This document shows positions 1 through 11,190 of a stretch of DNA of 64,000 bases, one piece after another. The stretch is from Planococcus citri (taxonomy: Eukaryota > Arthropoda > Insecta > Hemiptera > Pseudococcidae). Position numbers and translations under genes: made by a program. The notes under the pieces were generated by a model, which had not been told where the DNA came from, searched no databases, and saw only the letters and a program-made list of their open reading frames with translations. Every line of letters starts with the position of its first letter. The stretch's first letter is position 1. The stretch covers positions 37,324,001-37,388,000 of the forward strand of contig NC_088679.1 in assembly GCF_950023065.1 (NCBI RefSeq), given 5' to 3'.

Positions 1-147
1 TTTTCAACTAGCATGAGATTCTAATACCTATTTATAAGAAAGAAAGTTCAAAAAATTTGAACAGACTTTCTCAAGCACATGCTTGCTACGGTGGATTGCG
101 AAAAAAAACACAGGATGATTTTGAGCAAATTGAGTTAGTATCTATTC
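1..147. other. AT-rich flank, nothing recognised
   Basis: I see no open frame, splice structure or repeat that I can place here. It is simply the left flank of the fold-back element that begins at 148. Confidence 0.5.
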
Positions 148-1506
148 GAGATTCTGCGTCGACCTACGACATTGTCGGCAAAATCCAAGACCAGTATAAG
201 TTAGACGAGTTTTATTGAGTGGTCGAAAATTTTCAAATCACCAATTTTTGGGTAATTTCGAATTTTGAAAATATTTTCTTCTGAACATTACGAGTTAATA
301 TTGGCGAAACATCGAAATACAATCATTTCTGAAACTTTGTGTATATTTTGTTAAGCTGTGGTACCAAGTTTTTGATCGTTTATGCCAATGCCAATTCCAA
401 AAAATTGAAAAATACAGGCCAAAAATTATCAAATTTTGAGTTTTTGAAATTGGCAATAGTGATAAAAAATTTAACCACTGTATTTAAAAATATTCACAGT
501 TTCGGGGTATCTTTTAAGGTTTTGGCTAAACTTACGCTTACGTGCAATATTCGAGAAGAAAATATTTTCAACGCACGAATTTACCCAAAAATTGACGATT
601 TATGAGCTCTCAATAGCATCTGTACTCACAGGAAGGTGCCCCAGGTGACATTCACCGATTTGCGATTTCAACGATTCTTGGATCATTGGATAGTGGACAT
701 CGAACACAGTCTAACCCCAAATTTTCAGCTGCTGAAGTTGATACGATATTTCAGCCTTCCAGGGCGATTTTTCGATTTTCACATTGAAATTTTGATAAAA
801 TTGAAAAATCGCCCTGGAATGCTGAAATATCAACTTCAGCAGCTAAAAATTTCACCATGGGCTAGTCTCATCATATGTATAGAAATTGCAAAATAGTATG
901 AGAGGTTTCGGTATGTGACCTGCGCCGACTATTTTTGGCCAACCTTTCAAAATTGGTAGGTAAGTATGTGAAAATCGAAAAATCGCCATGGACAGCTGAA
1001 ATATCAACGTCAGCAGCTGAGAATTTCACCGTATGCTAGTCTTATCATATGTATTGAAATGCCCAAATAATATTGAAGATTTCGGTATGCGACCTCCACT
1101 GACTATTTTTGCCCAATTTTTCAAAATTGTTATGTGAAAATCGAAAAATCACCCTGGAAGGCTGAAATATCAACTTCAGCAGCTGAAAATGTCACCATGG
1201 GCTAGTCTTATCATATGTATTGAAATGCCCAAATAATATGGAAGGTTTCGGTATGCGACCTCCACCGACTATTTTGACCAATTTTTCAAAATTTCTACGA
1301 GAAAATCAAAAAATCGCCCTGGAAGGCTGAAATATCAACTTCAGCAGCTGAAAATTTCGTGGTAGACTATGTTCGATGTCCTCTATCCAATGGTGTAAGA
1401 ATCATTGAAATCGGTGCATGTCACCTGGGGCACCTCCCTATGACAGTAGAGCCCTAAAAGTAGTCTTGGATTTTGATGGCAATAGCCTACGTCGACGCAG
1501 AATCTC
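148..1506. mobile_element. Fold-back element, about 1.36 kb, long imperfect inverted ends
   Basis: The left end (148-191, beginning GAGATTCTGCGTCGAC) is matched in reverse complement by 1463-1506 (ending GTCGACGCAGAATCTC). The inverted similarity resumes further in: 633-790 (GGTGCCCCAGGTGACA and onward) pairs with about 1310-1437 (ending TGTCACCTGGGGCACC). No transposase-like coding region is present, so it looks like a non-autonomous DNA element. About 440 bp on the left (192-630) has no counterpart on the right, which suggests asymmetric internal sequence or a later insertion. I could not identify a convincing target-site duplication, so the exact borders are uncertain. Confidence 0.7.
804..1360. 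repeat. About 3.2 tandem copies of a ~170-bp unit
   Basis: A unit beginning near AAAAATCGCCCTGGAAGGCT and running through CAGCAGCTGAAAATTTCACC, a GGGCTAGTCTTATCATATGT segment and a GGTTTCGGTATGCGACCTCC segment starts again at about 804, 977, 1147 and 1309. The spacing is therefore about 162-173 bp. The copies differ by scattered substitutions and small indels, so the array is not recent. It lies inside the fold-back element at 148-1506, and the last partial copy forms part of that element's right arm. Confidence 0.8.
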
Positions 1507-1752
1507 AACAGGTGGTAGAAGCTAGAGTGAAAAAAACCACGATTTTTTCAAGAATAATGTTCTTTCTTTGATGTCCCACTTCTCCCTTCCAGAGACACCT
1601 TTGGCGTTGATATTTTTAGTGTGCGTAGCACACTATTAGTTTCGGTCTGAAATTGGAAAAATTCTTTGGAACGAATGTTCTCTAAGATGGATGGACCAAT
1701 TTTTTTGAAATTTTTGTAGGTAGGTGTGGTTTAATGTGAGGCATGGAACGCC

Positions 1753-1806
1753 GTAATTATAATTGCAATTACTCAATTAGCTTCTTGAGTAATTGCAATT
1801 AATTAC
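1753..1806. repeat. Hairpin-forming inverted repeat
   Basis: The arm 1753-1776 pairs with 1785-1806. The arms share ATTGCAATTACTCAA, with a 2-bp bulge and an 8-bp loop. It lies inside the left non-satellite part of the putative Helentron-like element. Confidence 0.75.
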
Positions 1807-1907
1807 GAAAATTTGTACCAAAAAAAGAATAAAAAGGGGAAAAGGGCCATATCAAAAGGAACGCCGACAAAAGCAAAGCCGACCTCAGTTAAATTTCGAA
1901 ATTTATG

Positions 1908-2021
1908 TAACACCACAGGGGTTCTAAAATCTTTTCTATTGTTCAATTTTTGAATTTATTTTTCAAAATTGAACAAAGGAAAAGATTTTATCAAAAGTGA
2001 AGCCGACCCCCTGTGGTGTTA
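1908..2021. repeat. Hairpin-forming inverted repeat, 114 bp
   Basis: The outer arms pair TAACACCACAGGGG (from 1908) with CCCCTGTGGTGTTA (2008-2021). The inner arms pair TAAAATCTTTTC plus TTGTTCAATTTT (1925-1950) with their complements at about 1964-1990. A sibling hairpin follows at 2059-2179 with related outer sequence. Confidence 0.75.
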
Positions 2022-2058
2022 TATTTATCAAAAGGGAAGCCGAAATCCGTTTTAAAAT

Positions 2059-2179
2059 GTAACACCGCAGGTGTCCTAAAATACTCTTATCTACAGTGTT
2101 ATCTTTCCCTTTGTTCAATTTAAAACATTTCTCTATTGTTCAATTTTGAGAAAGGTTTTTAGAACACCTGCAGGTGTTT
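2059..2179. repeat. Second hairpin of the same type
   Basis: GTAACACCGCAGGTGT with CCTAAAA on the left pairs with TTTTAGAACACCTGCAGGTGTTT-type sequence on the right (2155-2179). It resembles the hairpin at 1908-2021 and carries the same TTGTTCAATTT motif in its interior, so the two are probably a diverged duplication. Confidence 0.65.
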
Positions 2180-2349
2180 CATTTACACACATTCAGTACC
2201 TAGACACCGCAAGTAGGTGGTTACCCTTTCAGAAATCAAAACCCACCAGTCATTTGTGATTTTGCAGTGCTCCCAAGAGGTTCTCTCAGTACCGTAGCGC
2301 TTTTGGAGTCACATATGCTTTCAACTCCGGAGCTTTCAGAATAGCATAG

Positions 2350-5300
2350 TGTACTTATTCGGAATCGCTTTGTGCTTTTTATTTCAAAATAATGTTGTGT
2401 TTTTTTTCAAATTTGCGTTTTTTTTTTCAAAATCGCATTGTGCTTTTTTTCAAAGTTGTGTTGTGTTTTTTTTTTCAAATTCGCGATGTGCTTTTTTTCA
2501 AATTCGCATACTTTTTTTTCAAAATCGCGTTGTGCTTTTTTTTCTAAATCGCGTGATGCTTTTTTTCAAATTCATGTGTGCTTTTTTTTCTAAATCGCGT
2601 TGTGATTTTTTTGAAATTCGTGTCGTGCGTTTTTTTCAAATCCGCGTTGTCCTTTTTTTTCAAATTCGCATTGTGCTTTTTTTCAAATTCGCAATGTCCT
2701 TTTTTTTTGAAACCGAGTTGTGCTTTTTTTTCTAAATTTTGTGGTGCTTTTTTTCAAATTCATATTGTGCTTTTTTTCAAAATCGCGTTGTGCTTTTTTT
2801 CAAATTCGCGTTGTGATTTTTTCAAATTCGCGTTGTGATTTTTTCAAATTCGCGTTGTGCTTTTTTTCAAAATCGCGTTGTGCTTTTTTTCGAATTCGCG
2901 TTGTGCTTTTTTTTCAAAATCGCTCGTGCTTTTTTTCAAATTTGCGTTGTGCTTTTTTTCAAATTCGCGATGTGCTTTTTTTTCAAATTTGCGTTGTGCT
3001 TTTTTTTTGTAACTGAGTTGTGCTTTTTTTTCAAATTCGCGTTGTGGTTTTTTTTCAAAATCGCGTTGTGCTTTTTTTTCAAATTCGCGTTGTGCTTTTT
3101 TTCAAATTCGCGATGTGCTTTTTTTTCAAATTCGCGGTGTGCTTTTTTTTCTAAATCGTGGTGTGATTTTTTTCAAATTTGCGTTGTGCTTTTTTTCAAA
3201 ATCGCTTGTGGTTTTTTTTCAAATTTGCGTTGTGCTTTTTTTCAAATTCGCGTTGTGCTTTTTTTCAAATTCGCGTTGTGCTTATTTTCAAATTCGCGGT
3301 GTGCTTTTTTTTCTAAATCGTGGTGTGATTTTTTTCAAATTTGCGTTGTGCTTTTTTTTCAAATTCGCATTGTGCTTTTTTTCAAAATCGCTCGTGCTTT
3401 TTTTCAAATTTGCGTTGTGCTTTTTTTCAAATTCGCGATGTGCTTTTTTTTCAAATTTGCGTTGTGCTTTTTTTTTGTAACTGAGTTGTGCTTTTTTTTC
3501 AAATTCGCGTTGTGCTTTTTTTCAAAATCGCTTGTGGTTTTTTTTCAAATTTGCGTTGTGCTTTTTTTCAAATTCGCGTTGTGCTTTTTTTCAAATTCGC
3601 GTTGTGCTTATTTTCAAATTCGCGGTGCGCTTTTTTTTCTAAATCGTGGTGTGATTTTTTTCAAATTTGCGTTGTGCTTTTTTTTCAAATTCGCATTGTG
3701 CTTTTTTTCAAAATCGCTCGTGCTTTTTTTCAAATTTGCGTTGTGCTTTTTTTCAAATTCGCGATGTGCTTTTTTTTCAAATTTGCGTTGTGCTTTTTTT
3801 TTGTAACTGAGTTGTGCTTTTTTTTCAAATTCGCGTTGTGGTTTTTTTTCAAAATCGCGTTGTGCTTTTTTTTCAAATTCGCGTTGTGATTTTTTCAAAT
3901 TCGCGTTGTGCTTTTTTTCAAAATCGCTTGTGGTTTTTTTTCAAATTTGCGTTGTGCTTTTTTTTTCAAATTCGCGTTGTGCTTTTTTTTCGAATTCGCG
4001 TTGTGCTTTTTTTTCAAATTCGCGTTGTGATTTTTTTCAAATTCGCGTTGTGCTTTTTTTCAAAATCGCTTGTGGTTTTTTTTTTGAATTTGCGTTGTGC
4101 TTTTTTTTCAAATTCGCAATGTGCTTTTTTTTCAAATTCGCGTTGTGCTTTTTTTCAAATTCGCGATGTGCTTTTTTTTCAAATTCGCGGTGTGCTTTTT
4201 TTTCTAAATCGTGGTGTGATTTTTTTCAAATTTGCGTTGTGCTTTTTTTCAAAATCGCTTGTGGTTTTTTTTCAAATTTGCGTTGTGCTTTTTTTCAAAT
4301 TCGCTTTGTGCTTTTTTTTCAAATTTGCGTTGTGCTTTTTTTTTGTAACTGAGTTGTGCTTTTTTTTCAAATTCGCGTTGTGCTTTTTTTCAAAATCGCT
4401 TGTGGTTTTTTTTCAAATTTGCGTTGTGCTTTTTTTCAAATTCGCGTTGTGCTTTTTTTCAAATTCGCGTTGTGCTTATTTTCAAATTCGCGGTGTGCTT
4501 TTTTTTCTAAATCGTGGTGTGATTTTTTTCAAATTTGCGTTGTGCTTTTTTTTCAAATTCGCATTGTGCTTTTTTTCAAAATCGCTCGTGCTTTTTTTCA
4601 AATTTGCGTTGTGCTTTTTTTCAAATTCGCGATGTGCTTTTTTTTCAAATTTGCGTTGTGCTTTTTTTTTGTAACTGAGTTGTGCTTTTTTTTCAAATTC
4701 GCGTTGTGGTTTTTTTTCAAAATCGCGTTGTGCTTTTTTTTCAAATTCGCGTTGTGATTTTTTCAAATTCGCGTTGTGCTTTTTTTCAAAATCGCTTGTG
4801 GTTTTTTTTCAAATTTGCGTTGTGCTTTTTTTTTCAAATTCGCGTTGTGCTTTTTTTTCGAATTCGCGTTGTGCTTTTTTTTCAAATTCGCGTTGTGATT
4901 TTTTTCAAATTCGCGTTGTGCTTTTTTTCAAAATCGCTTGTGGTTTTTTTTTTGAATTTGCGTTGTGCTTTTTTTTCAAATTCGCAATGTGCTTTTTTTT
5001 CAAATTCGCGTTGTGCTTTTTTTCAAATTCGCGATGTGCTTTTTTTTCAAATTCGCGGTGTGCTTTTTTTTCTAAATCGTGGTGTGATTTTTTTCAAATT
5101 TGCGTTGTGCTTTTTTTCAAAATCGCTTGTGGTTTTTTTTCAAATTTGCGTTGTGCTTTTTTTCAAATTCGCTTTGTGCTTTTTTTCAAATTCGCGTTGT
5201 GCTTTTTTTCAAAATCGCTTGTGGTTTTTTTTCAAATTTGCGTTGTGCTTTTTTTCAAATTCGCGTTGTGCTTTTTTTCAAATTCGCGTTGTGCTTATTT

Positions 5301-7800
5301 TCAAATTCGCGGTGTGCTTTTTTTTCTAAATCGTGGTGTGATTTTTTTCAAATTTGCGTTGTGCTTTTTTTTCAAATTCGCATTGTGCTTTTTTTCAAAA
5401 TCGCTCGTGCTTTTTTTCAAATTTGCGTTGTGCTTTTTTTCAAATTCGCGATGTGCTTTTTTTTCAAATTTGCGTTGTGCTTTTTTTTTGTAACTGAGTT
5501 GTGCTTTTTTTTCAAATTCGCGTTGTGGTTTTTTTTCAAAATCGCGTTGTGCTTTTTTTTCAAATTCGCGTTGTGCTTTTTTTCAAATTCGCGATGTGCT
5601 TTTTTTTCAAATTCGCGGTGTGCTTTTTTTTCTAAATCGTGGTGTGATTTTTTTCAAATTTGCGTTGTGCTTTTTTTCAAAATCGCTTGTGGTTTTTTTT
5701 CAAATTTGCGTTGTGCTTTTTTTCAAATTCGCGTTGTGCTTTTTTTCAAATTCGCGTTGTGCTTATTTTCAAATTCGCGGTGTGCTTTTTTTTCTAAATC
5801 GTGGTGTGATTTTTTTCAAATTTGCGTTGTGCTTTTTTTTCAAATTCGCATTGTGCTTTTTTTCAAAATCGCTCGTGCTTTTTTTCAAATTTGCGTTGTG
5901 CTTTTTTTCAAATTCGCGATGTGCTTTTTTTTCAAATTTGCGTTGTGCTTTTTTTTTGTAACTGAGTTGTGCTTTTTTTTCAAATTCGCGTTGTGGTTTT
6001 TTTTCAAAATCGCGTTGTGCTTTTTTTTCAAATTCGCGTTGTGATTTTTTCAAATTCGCGTTGTGCTTTTTTTCAAAATCGCTTGTGGTTTTTTTTCAAA
6101 TTTGCGTTGTGCTTTTTTTTTCAAATTCGCGTTGTGCTTTTTTTTCGAATTCGCGTTGTGCTTTTTTTCAAATTCGCGTTGTGATTTTTTTCAAATTCGC
6201 GTTGTGCTTTTTTTCAAAATCGCTTGTGGTTTTTTTTTTGAATTTGCGTTGTGCTTTTTTTTCAAATTCGCAATGTGCTTTTTTTTCAAATTCGCAATGT
6301 GCTTTTTTTTCAAATTCGCGTTGTGCTTTTTTTCAAATTCGGGATGTGCTTTTTTTTCAAATTCGCGGTGTGCTTGTTTTTCAAATTCGCGGTGTGCTTT
6401 TTTTTCTAAATCGTGGTGTGATTTTTTTCAAATTTGCGTTGTGTTTTTTTTTCAAATTCGCATTGTGCTTTTTTTTCAAAATCGCGTTGTGCTTTTTTTT
6501 CAAAATCGCGTTGTGCTTTTTTTCAAAATCGCGTTGTGCTTTTTTTCGAATTCGCGTTGTGCTTTTTTTTCAAAATCGCTCATGCTTTTTTTCAAATTTG
6601 CGTTGTGCTTTTTTTCAAATTCGCGATGTGCTTTTTTTTCAAATTTGCGTTGTGCTTTTTTTTTGTAACTGAGTTGTGCTTTTTTTTCAAATTCGCGTTG
6701 TGGTTTTTTTTCAAAATCGCGTTGTGCTTTTTTTTCAAATTCGCGTTGTGCTTTTTTTCATATTTGCGTTGTGCTTGTTTTTCAAATTAGCGTTGTGCTT
6801 TTTTTTTGAAACTCAGTTGTTCTTTTTTTTCAAAGTCGCGTTGTGCTTTTTTATGCTTTTTTTCCGAAATTGTGGTGTGCTTTTTTTTTTACTGAAATCG
6901 CGTCGTGCTTTTTTTTTGTAATCGCGTTGTGCTTTTTTTTCTAAATCGCGTGGTGCTTTATTTTGCTTTTTTACCGAAAAGGCGTTGTGCTTTTTTCCCC
7001 AGAATCGCGTTATGCTTTATTTTGTTTTTTTTCGAAATCGCATTTTGCTTTTTTTCTTAAAATCATGTTGTGCTTTTTTTTCGAAATCGCGTTGTGCTTT
7101 TTTCCGAAATCGCGTTTTCCTTTTTTTTACTTTTTTCAGAAATCGCGTTGTGCTATTTTTGACTTTTTTTCTGAAATCGCGTTGTGCTTTTTTTTCTGTA
7201 GTCACGTTGTGCTTTTTTTCGAAATCGCGTTGTGCTTTATTTTGCTTTTTTACCGAAATCGCGTTGTGCTTTTTCCCCAAAATCTCGTTGTGCTTTATTT
7301 TGCTTTTTTCGAAATCGCTTTGTGCTTTTTTTTGAAGTCGCGTTGTGCTTTTCTCCGAAATCGCGTTGTGCTTTTTTTCAAATTCACATTGTGATTTCTT
7401 TTCCTTTGCGTTCTTTTTTTTTTGAAATCGCGTTTTAATTTCGAATTTGCGCTGTGCTTTTTTTCAAATTCGCGATGTGCTTTTTTTTCCAAAATCGTGT
7501 TGTGCTTATTTTTTCGAAATTACGTTTTTATTTTCAAAATTGTTTTTTTTTTAAATTGCGCTGTGTCCTTTTTTAAAAAATCTTATTGTGCTTCTTTTTT
7601 CAAAATCGTGTTGTGCTTTGTTTGGAAGTTGTGTTTTTTAAAAAATTGCATTGTGCTTTCAAAATCAAAATTGTGTTCTGCTTTTGAAATCCCAATTGCG
7701 CTTTTTCAAAACCGCGTTGTGCTTTGTTTTTCAAATTCGCGTTGTGCTTTCAAAATCAAAATTGCGTTGTTCTTTTCGAAATTGGGTTTTACTTTTGTAA
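2350..7800. repeat. 5.4-kb minisatellite, ~24-bp unit, with higher-order repeats
   Basis: The unit is a run of about eight T followed by CAAATTCGCGTTGTGC. Variants alternate in the middle (CAAATTTGCG, CAAAATCGCTTG, CTAAATCGTGG, CGAATTCGCG). A rarer variant with TTGTAACTGAGTTG marks higher-order units and recurs at about 3009, 3477, 3803, 4346, 4671, 5489, 5957 and 6665. Blocks from about 3.6-4.5 kb are repeated nearly base for base 868 bp later, and again 1287 bp after that. The edges (2350-2700 and especially 6780-7800) are more degenerate than the centre, the pattern left by unequal exchange. Long reading frames exist on both strands, but these follow from the repeat itself and I do not annotate them as genes. 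Confidence 0.97.
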
Positions 7801-7850
7801 CAAAATAAGCGAAGCACACTGTTGCAGCTGCGCTAAGCGCAGCTGTCTAG

Positions 7851-10375
7851 TTTTTTGATGATTTTCAACTGAAAATGATCTCCATCGAATTAAGTAAGCC
7901 AAAATCCTCCAGAATTTTTTTCACGATCCACTTTAGTGCTTACCCACCAATAGTGAGGTAGACAAAAAATTCGAAAAGGAATTGATGAACAAACAAATAT
8001 CAATAAATCAATTTTTCATACAGTGACAAAATATCTATTAATGCAACGGATGTTGCTAATCATTGTCGAAATTCTGACGACATTGATGGACTTTGAAAAA
8101 TCAGAGCGTTCTACAATGCAATGAGAACAAATTTCAATCTATAGGTAAACGTTATGCCTTGACCAAAAATAATTCCTTTCAAAGGTCACGTCAAAAGCCT
8201 GTAGAAAGAAAAGGAGAAATCATCGCTCGAAAAAAGGAAGCAACAAGAGAATGAAAATCGAAATTGAAAAACGTTGTTTTTAATAAAGTGAAACAAAAAG
8301 TTTTTGTCATAATTGGGTACCTAACGTGAACTTGATAAATATTAATTTTAGGTAAGTATTAATAGTTTGGGTTTCGACCTCGCAGTCTCCCCTTGATTTC
8401 GGCTTGTTCTCGGTGTTTGGCAAAAGGGATCGACATCGACGACGTGACTTTGCGTGAATTTTCCAGCAAATAGGGAGGTACGAGTAAATATCTTCCAAGG
8501 TGATTCCAAAGACCTTCAAATTTATTAGAGCTTTTTTTTCAAAAACACAACTTCGGTAATTTGCATTCGAGGAAAAGAGTCCAATAAAATGGATACACCA
8601 CGAAAGAACTACATTGTACGATGATTTTTTTTAAAAATTCAACGACTACCTCATCTAAGGGTAAATTAACCCAGGAGCAAGAATGTAACAAGGAGTTCAA
8701 GTTTGTCAGAGTAAGGATGTTTTTTCTCGATTGATGAAAATTTAATCGCAGTTAATAAATGTTGCTTGGTTAACGTGTGTGAAGTATTGTGATGACGTCA
8801 TTACGTTAGCAGTACGTTGTTAAAGTTGCATACGAGTTTCGCCGCAAATAGTGCGCGTTAATTCTTGTAAAAAGCTATGCAGCGTAGAAAACGTTAATAA
8901 AATTGCCTATTCGTTTCGCCAAAATACGCATTCTCCGGTATTACTGTATTACAGGTAGGTATAGCCTATAGTATGCGCTCGTAAAAACGGCATTTTATTC
9001 GAACGATCTCCGTAATGTATTCGGCTCAAGTAAAACGACGACCGACTTAGTGTATTTTTTTTCGTACATGATTCTAAAAATAGCAATACTCGAGTTGAAA
9101 AAAGATGAAAAGAAAAACCACGCACGTATTTATGTAAAAAAGAGTAAAAAAAAAAAAGCTTGGCGAAGTGGCTAGAGAGAAAAGGAAAACTACTACGTTT
9201 GTAAACGGATTAAAATACTACGAAATGGTAATAAAATTAATTCGTTTTCAGCGTAGGTACTACGCAAGGTACACAGTGGCCGGGGAGCAAGGGTAGGTAG
9301 AGGTACTAAAGAGTGAAATGGCGAAACGTAGGTACCTATATCGAAAGTACAAGTTTACAACCGCTTTAAAACTAATCTGATTTCAGGTTTCTTTGTTTTA
9401 ATGCGTAGTTTGTTTACCATAGGGGAGCTTTTATTGAATGGTGGAAATTTTCAAATGAAATTTTTTTATCCCCTTGGGAATAGTCTCGAAGGAGAAAAAT
9501 TTAACGATGAGGGGTGTAAATTTTTAATTCGAATGAAAATTACAGTATTAGCGAATATTCGAGTTGTTTTTTCTTCTTAGACGATTGTTGTTCGAATAGT
9601 TTTTTACGCTCGGCGTATTGGGACTTTGGGATGTAAGTTCGAAGATTTTTGAACAAGTTTTTTAATACGAGGTAAAGGTTTTTCGTCGTGCTACGTCTCG
9701 GTTTTCATTTCGTCCTGTTGCGTTTTCGATAATTTAATACTCGTGGAATTAACGATTTTTTTTTCTGGTCTCGAGTATTTTTTGGTTGAGTGAAAAAAAA
9801 GAGAGAAATTCGAAAAATTTATAATTAAAGCGAACCGTTTCGCTTAAAATATCAGCGTCAAAGATGTTAAAATTTACTGGGTGAATCGAAAATGTAAGTT
9901 GGATGAAGTAAATCTACTTGTATTTTTAAACGAATGGTTAGAATTTATTCGCGAGTAAGTTGACTTATGTTGATTTATGATTAGTAGGTAAGTTTCGAAG
10001 GCGAGCCAAGTTTCAAACTCATCTGAGAAATTCGGATGTTTTTGGTATTGGCTTTTCGTATCGTTTCGAGTTGAGAAGGATATCGGTAAGCTTGGTGGTT
10101 TTCTCGTATTAACGGATTAGAAAGGAGCTTGGTTGATGCTGCGTCGTGTTATAAATGATTGAATTGAATGCCTGATTAGCATAAAGCTTTCTTAAGTTTT
10201 CAATTTCGCTTCGTTTAATTTAACCGGCGTGTTTGGCAATTTACTAGACGGGTTTGAAATGGATTAGCGTAGTATAAAGCGTTATCTAATGTATAGTTAT
10301 GTATGTATACGAGTTGAATGTTGCCTGTTACCTTGCACAGGATTTTTGAAAATTTCATTCAGACAAAGAAACATT
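7851..10375. other. Gene-poor intergenic DNA
   Basis: No convincing exon is visible. A slightly GC-richer patch at about 8365-8480 opens short frames on the minus strand, but no splice-consistent coding exon can be built from it. Sequence elsewhere is AT-rich with scattered homopolymers. It may be intron of the gene whose first coding exon lies at 11919-12117, or simple intergenic DNA. Confidence 0.5.
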
Positions 10376-11190
10376 TCGAGGTGTTTACTTTCAATTTGAA
10401 CGAGGCTGCAATTTTTGAAAAAGACATGGTTTGAAACCCCCAAAACCAAAATTTCAGCTGCCCAAATTGATTTGTCAAATTTCATAGAATTTTCAAAAAT
10501 CAAAATTGATCATTTTCGACGATTTGAGCATAAAAAAATAATACATAAAAATTAGTCTTGAAACTAATATCATTCCTCGTGAACCAGATTTCGCCATTTC
10601 CAGCCATTTTGGAGCCCCCAGCGCAATTTCCGATTTCTCTGAAATTTTCAAATTTTTCCAGAAGGAATACGACATTTAAGTTGGACAACTTTAAATCGAA
10701 TTAAGTATGGCTTTTTCTGAGCTTGTTAAACTTTAATCGCATTCGAGCGAATTTCCAGCCGAAACCCTCTATGCATTTTTTTGACCAGAATATATTCAAG
10801 TTTGAGGGGAAAAAATTCAAAAAATCAAAATATTTCTGTACGAAAAAGTTATGAAATTCGTACAAATAGCTGTATCTTGCCTAAAACCAACCCTCCAAAT
10901 CGGAATTTCACCATTTCGAGCCATTATGGAGCCTCCAGCGCGATTTTCGAATCCTTCAGAATTATAAAATTTCACCAGAAAGCAAGGAAATTAATTTGAG
11001 CAGCTGAAAATCGAGTGATGGCATAGTCTTGACCGACCTATTCAATGAGTTTATGGACATTAGGACCAATTTCCAGGCGAACACCTCGAATGCTTTTTTT
11101 TGGCCAGAATATTTATAAGGACAAGGAGACAAAATTTTAAAAAATCAAAAATGTTCTGTTGGTGGGAAAATTATTAAAATTTGCGTCTGG
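10376..11190. mobile_element. Old copy of the fold-back family seen at 61651-62724
   Basis: The stretch CATGGTTTGAAACCCCCAAA with CCAAAATTTCAGCTG (about 10420-10460) matches 61710-61745. The segments CCAGCCATTTTGGAGCC (about 10598) and CCATTATGGAGCCTCCAGCG (about 10921) match 61900-61920. GCAGCTGAAAATCGAG (about 11000) matches 61978-61993. Inside this copy, a unit of roughly 315 bp occurs twice in direct orientation. It is far more diverged than the 61.6-kb copy, and its ends can no longer be defined. Confidence 0.65.

Larger units (their letters stand above)
1618..7850. mobile_element. Probable Helentron-associated (HINE/DINE-like) element carrying the minisatellite
   Basis: Both edges carry short palindromes. 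The left is 1618-1634, with 7-bp stems AGTGTGC/GCACACT around a GTA loop. The right is 7825-7845, with 9-bp stems CAGCTGCGC/GCGCAGCTG around TAA. One base after the right hairpin comes CTAG (7847-7850), followed by a T run. A subterminal inverted repeat links the two ends: AGTGTGCGTAGC (1618-1629) against the reverse complement of 7809-7820, AGTGTGCTTCGC, 10 of 12 matching. A hairpin close to a CTAG-type 3' end, subterminal inverted repeats and a central tandem array are known features of Helitron-like elements of the Helentron/HINE (DINE-1) class. No Rep/helicase gene is present, so it would be non-autonomous. The exact 5' border is not visible. Confidence 0.5.

Noticed and set aside
2835..6044. 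Long open reading frames of 200-320 codons across the minisatellite, both strands
   Set aside because: They are pure translations of the 24-bp repeat, overlap in three frames, lack start context and resemble no protein. They are explained by the unit length and wording.
2350..7800. Regularly spaced repeats as a possible CRISPR array
   Set aside because: Units are directly adjacent with no unique spacers, the context is a spliced eukaryotic genome and no cas genes occur.
8307..8519. 70-codon minus-strand frame in a GC-richer patch
   Set aside because: No frame yields a recognisable protein, and suitable splice sites for an internal exon were not found.
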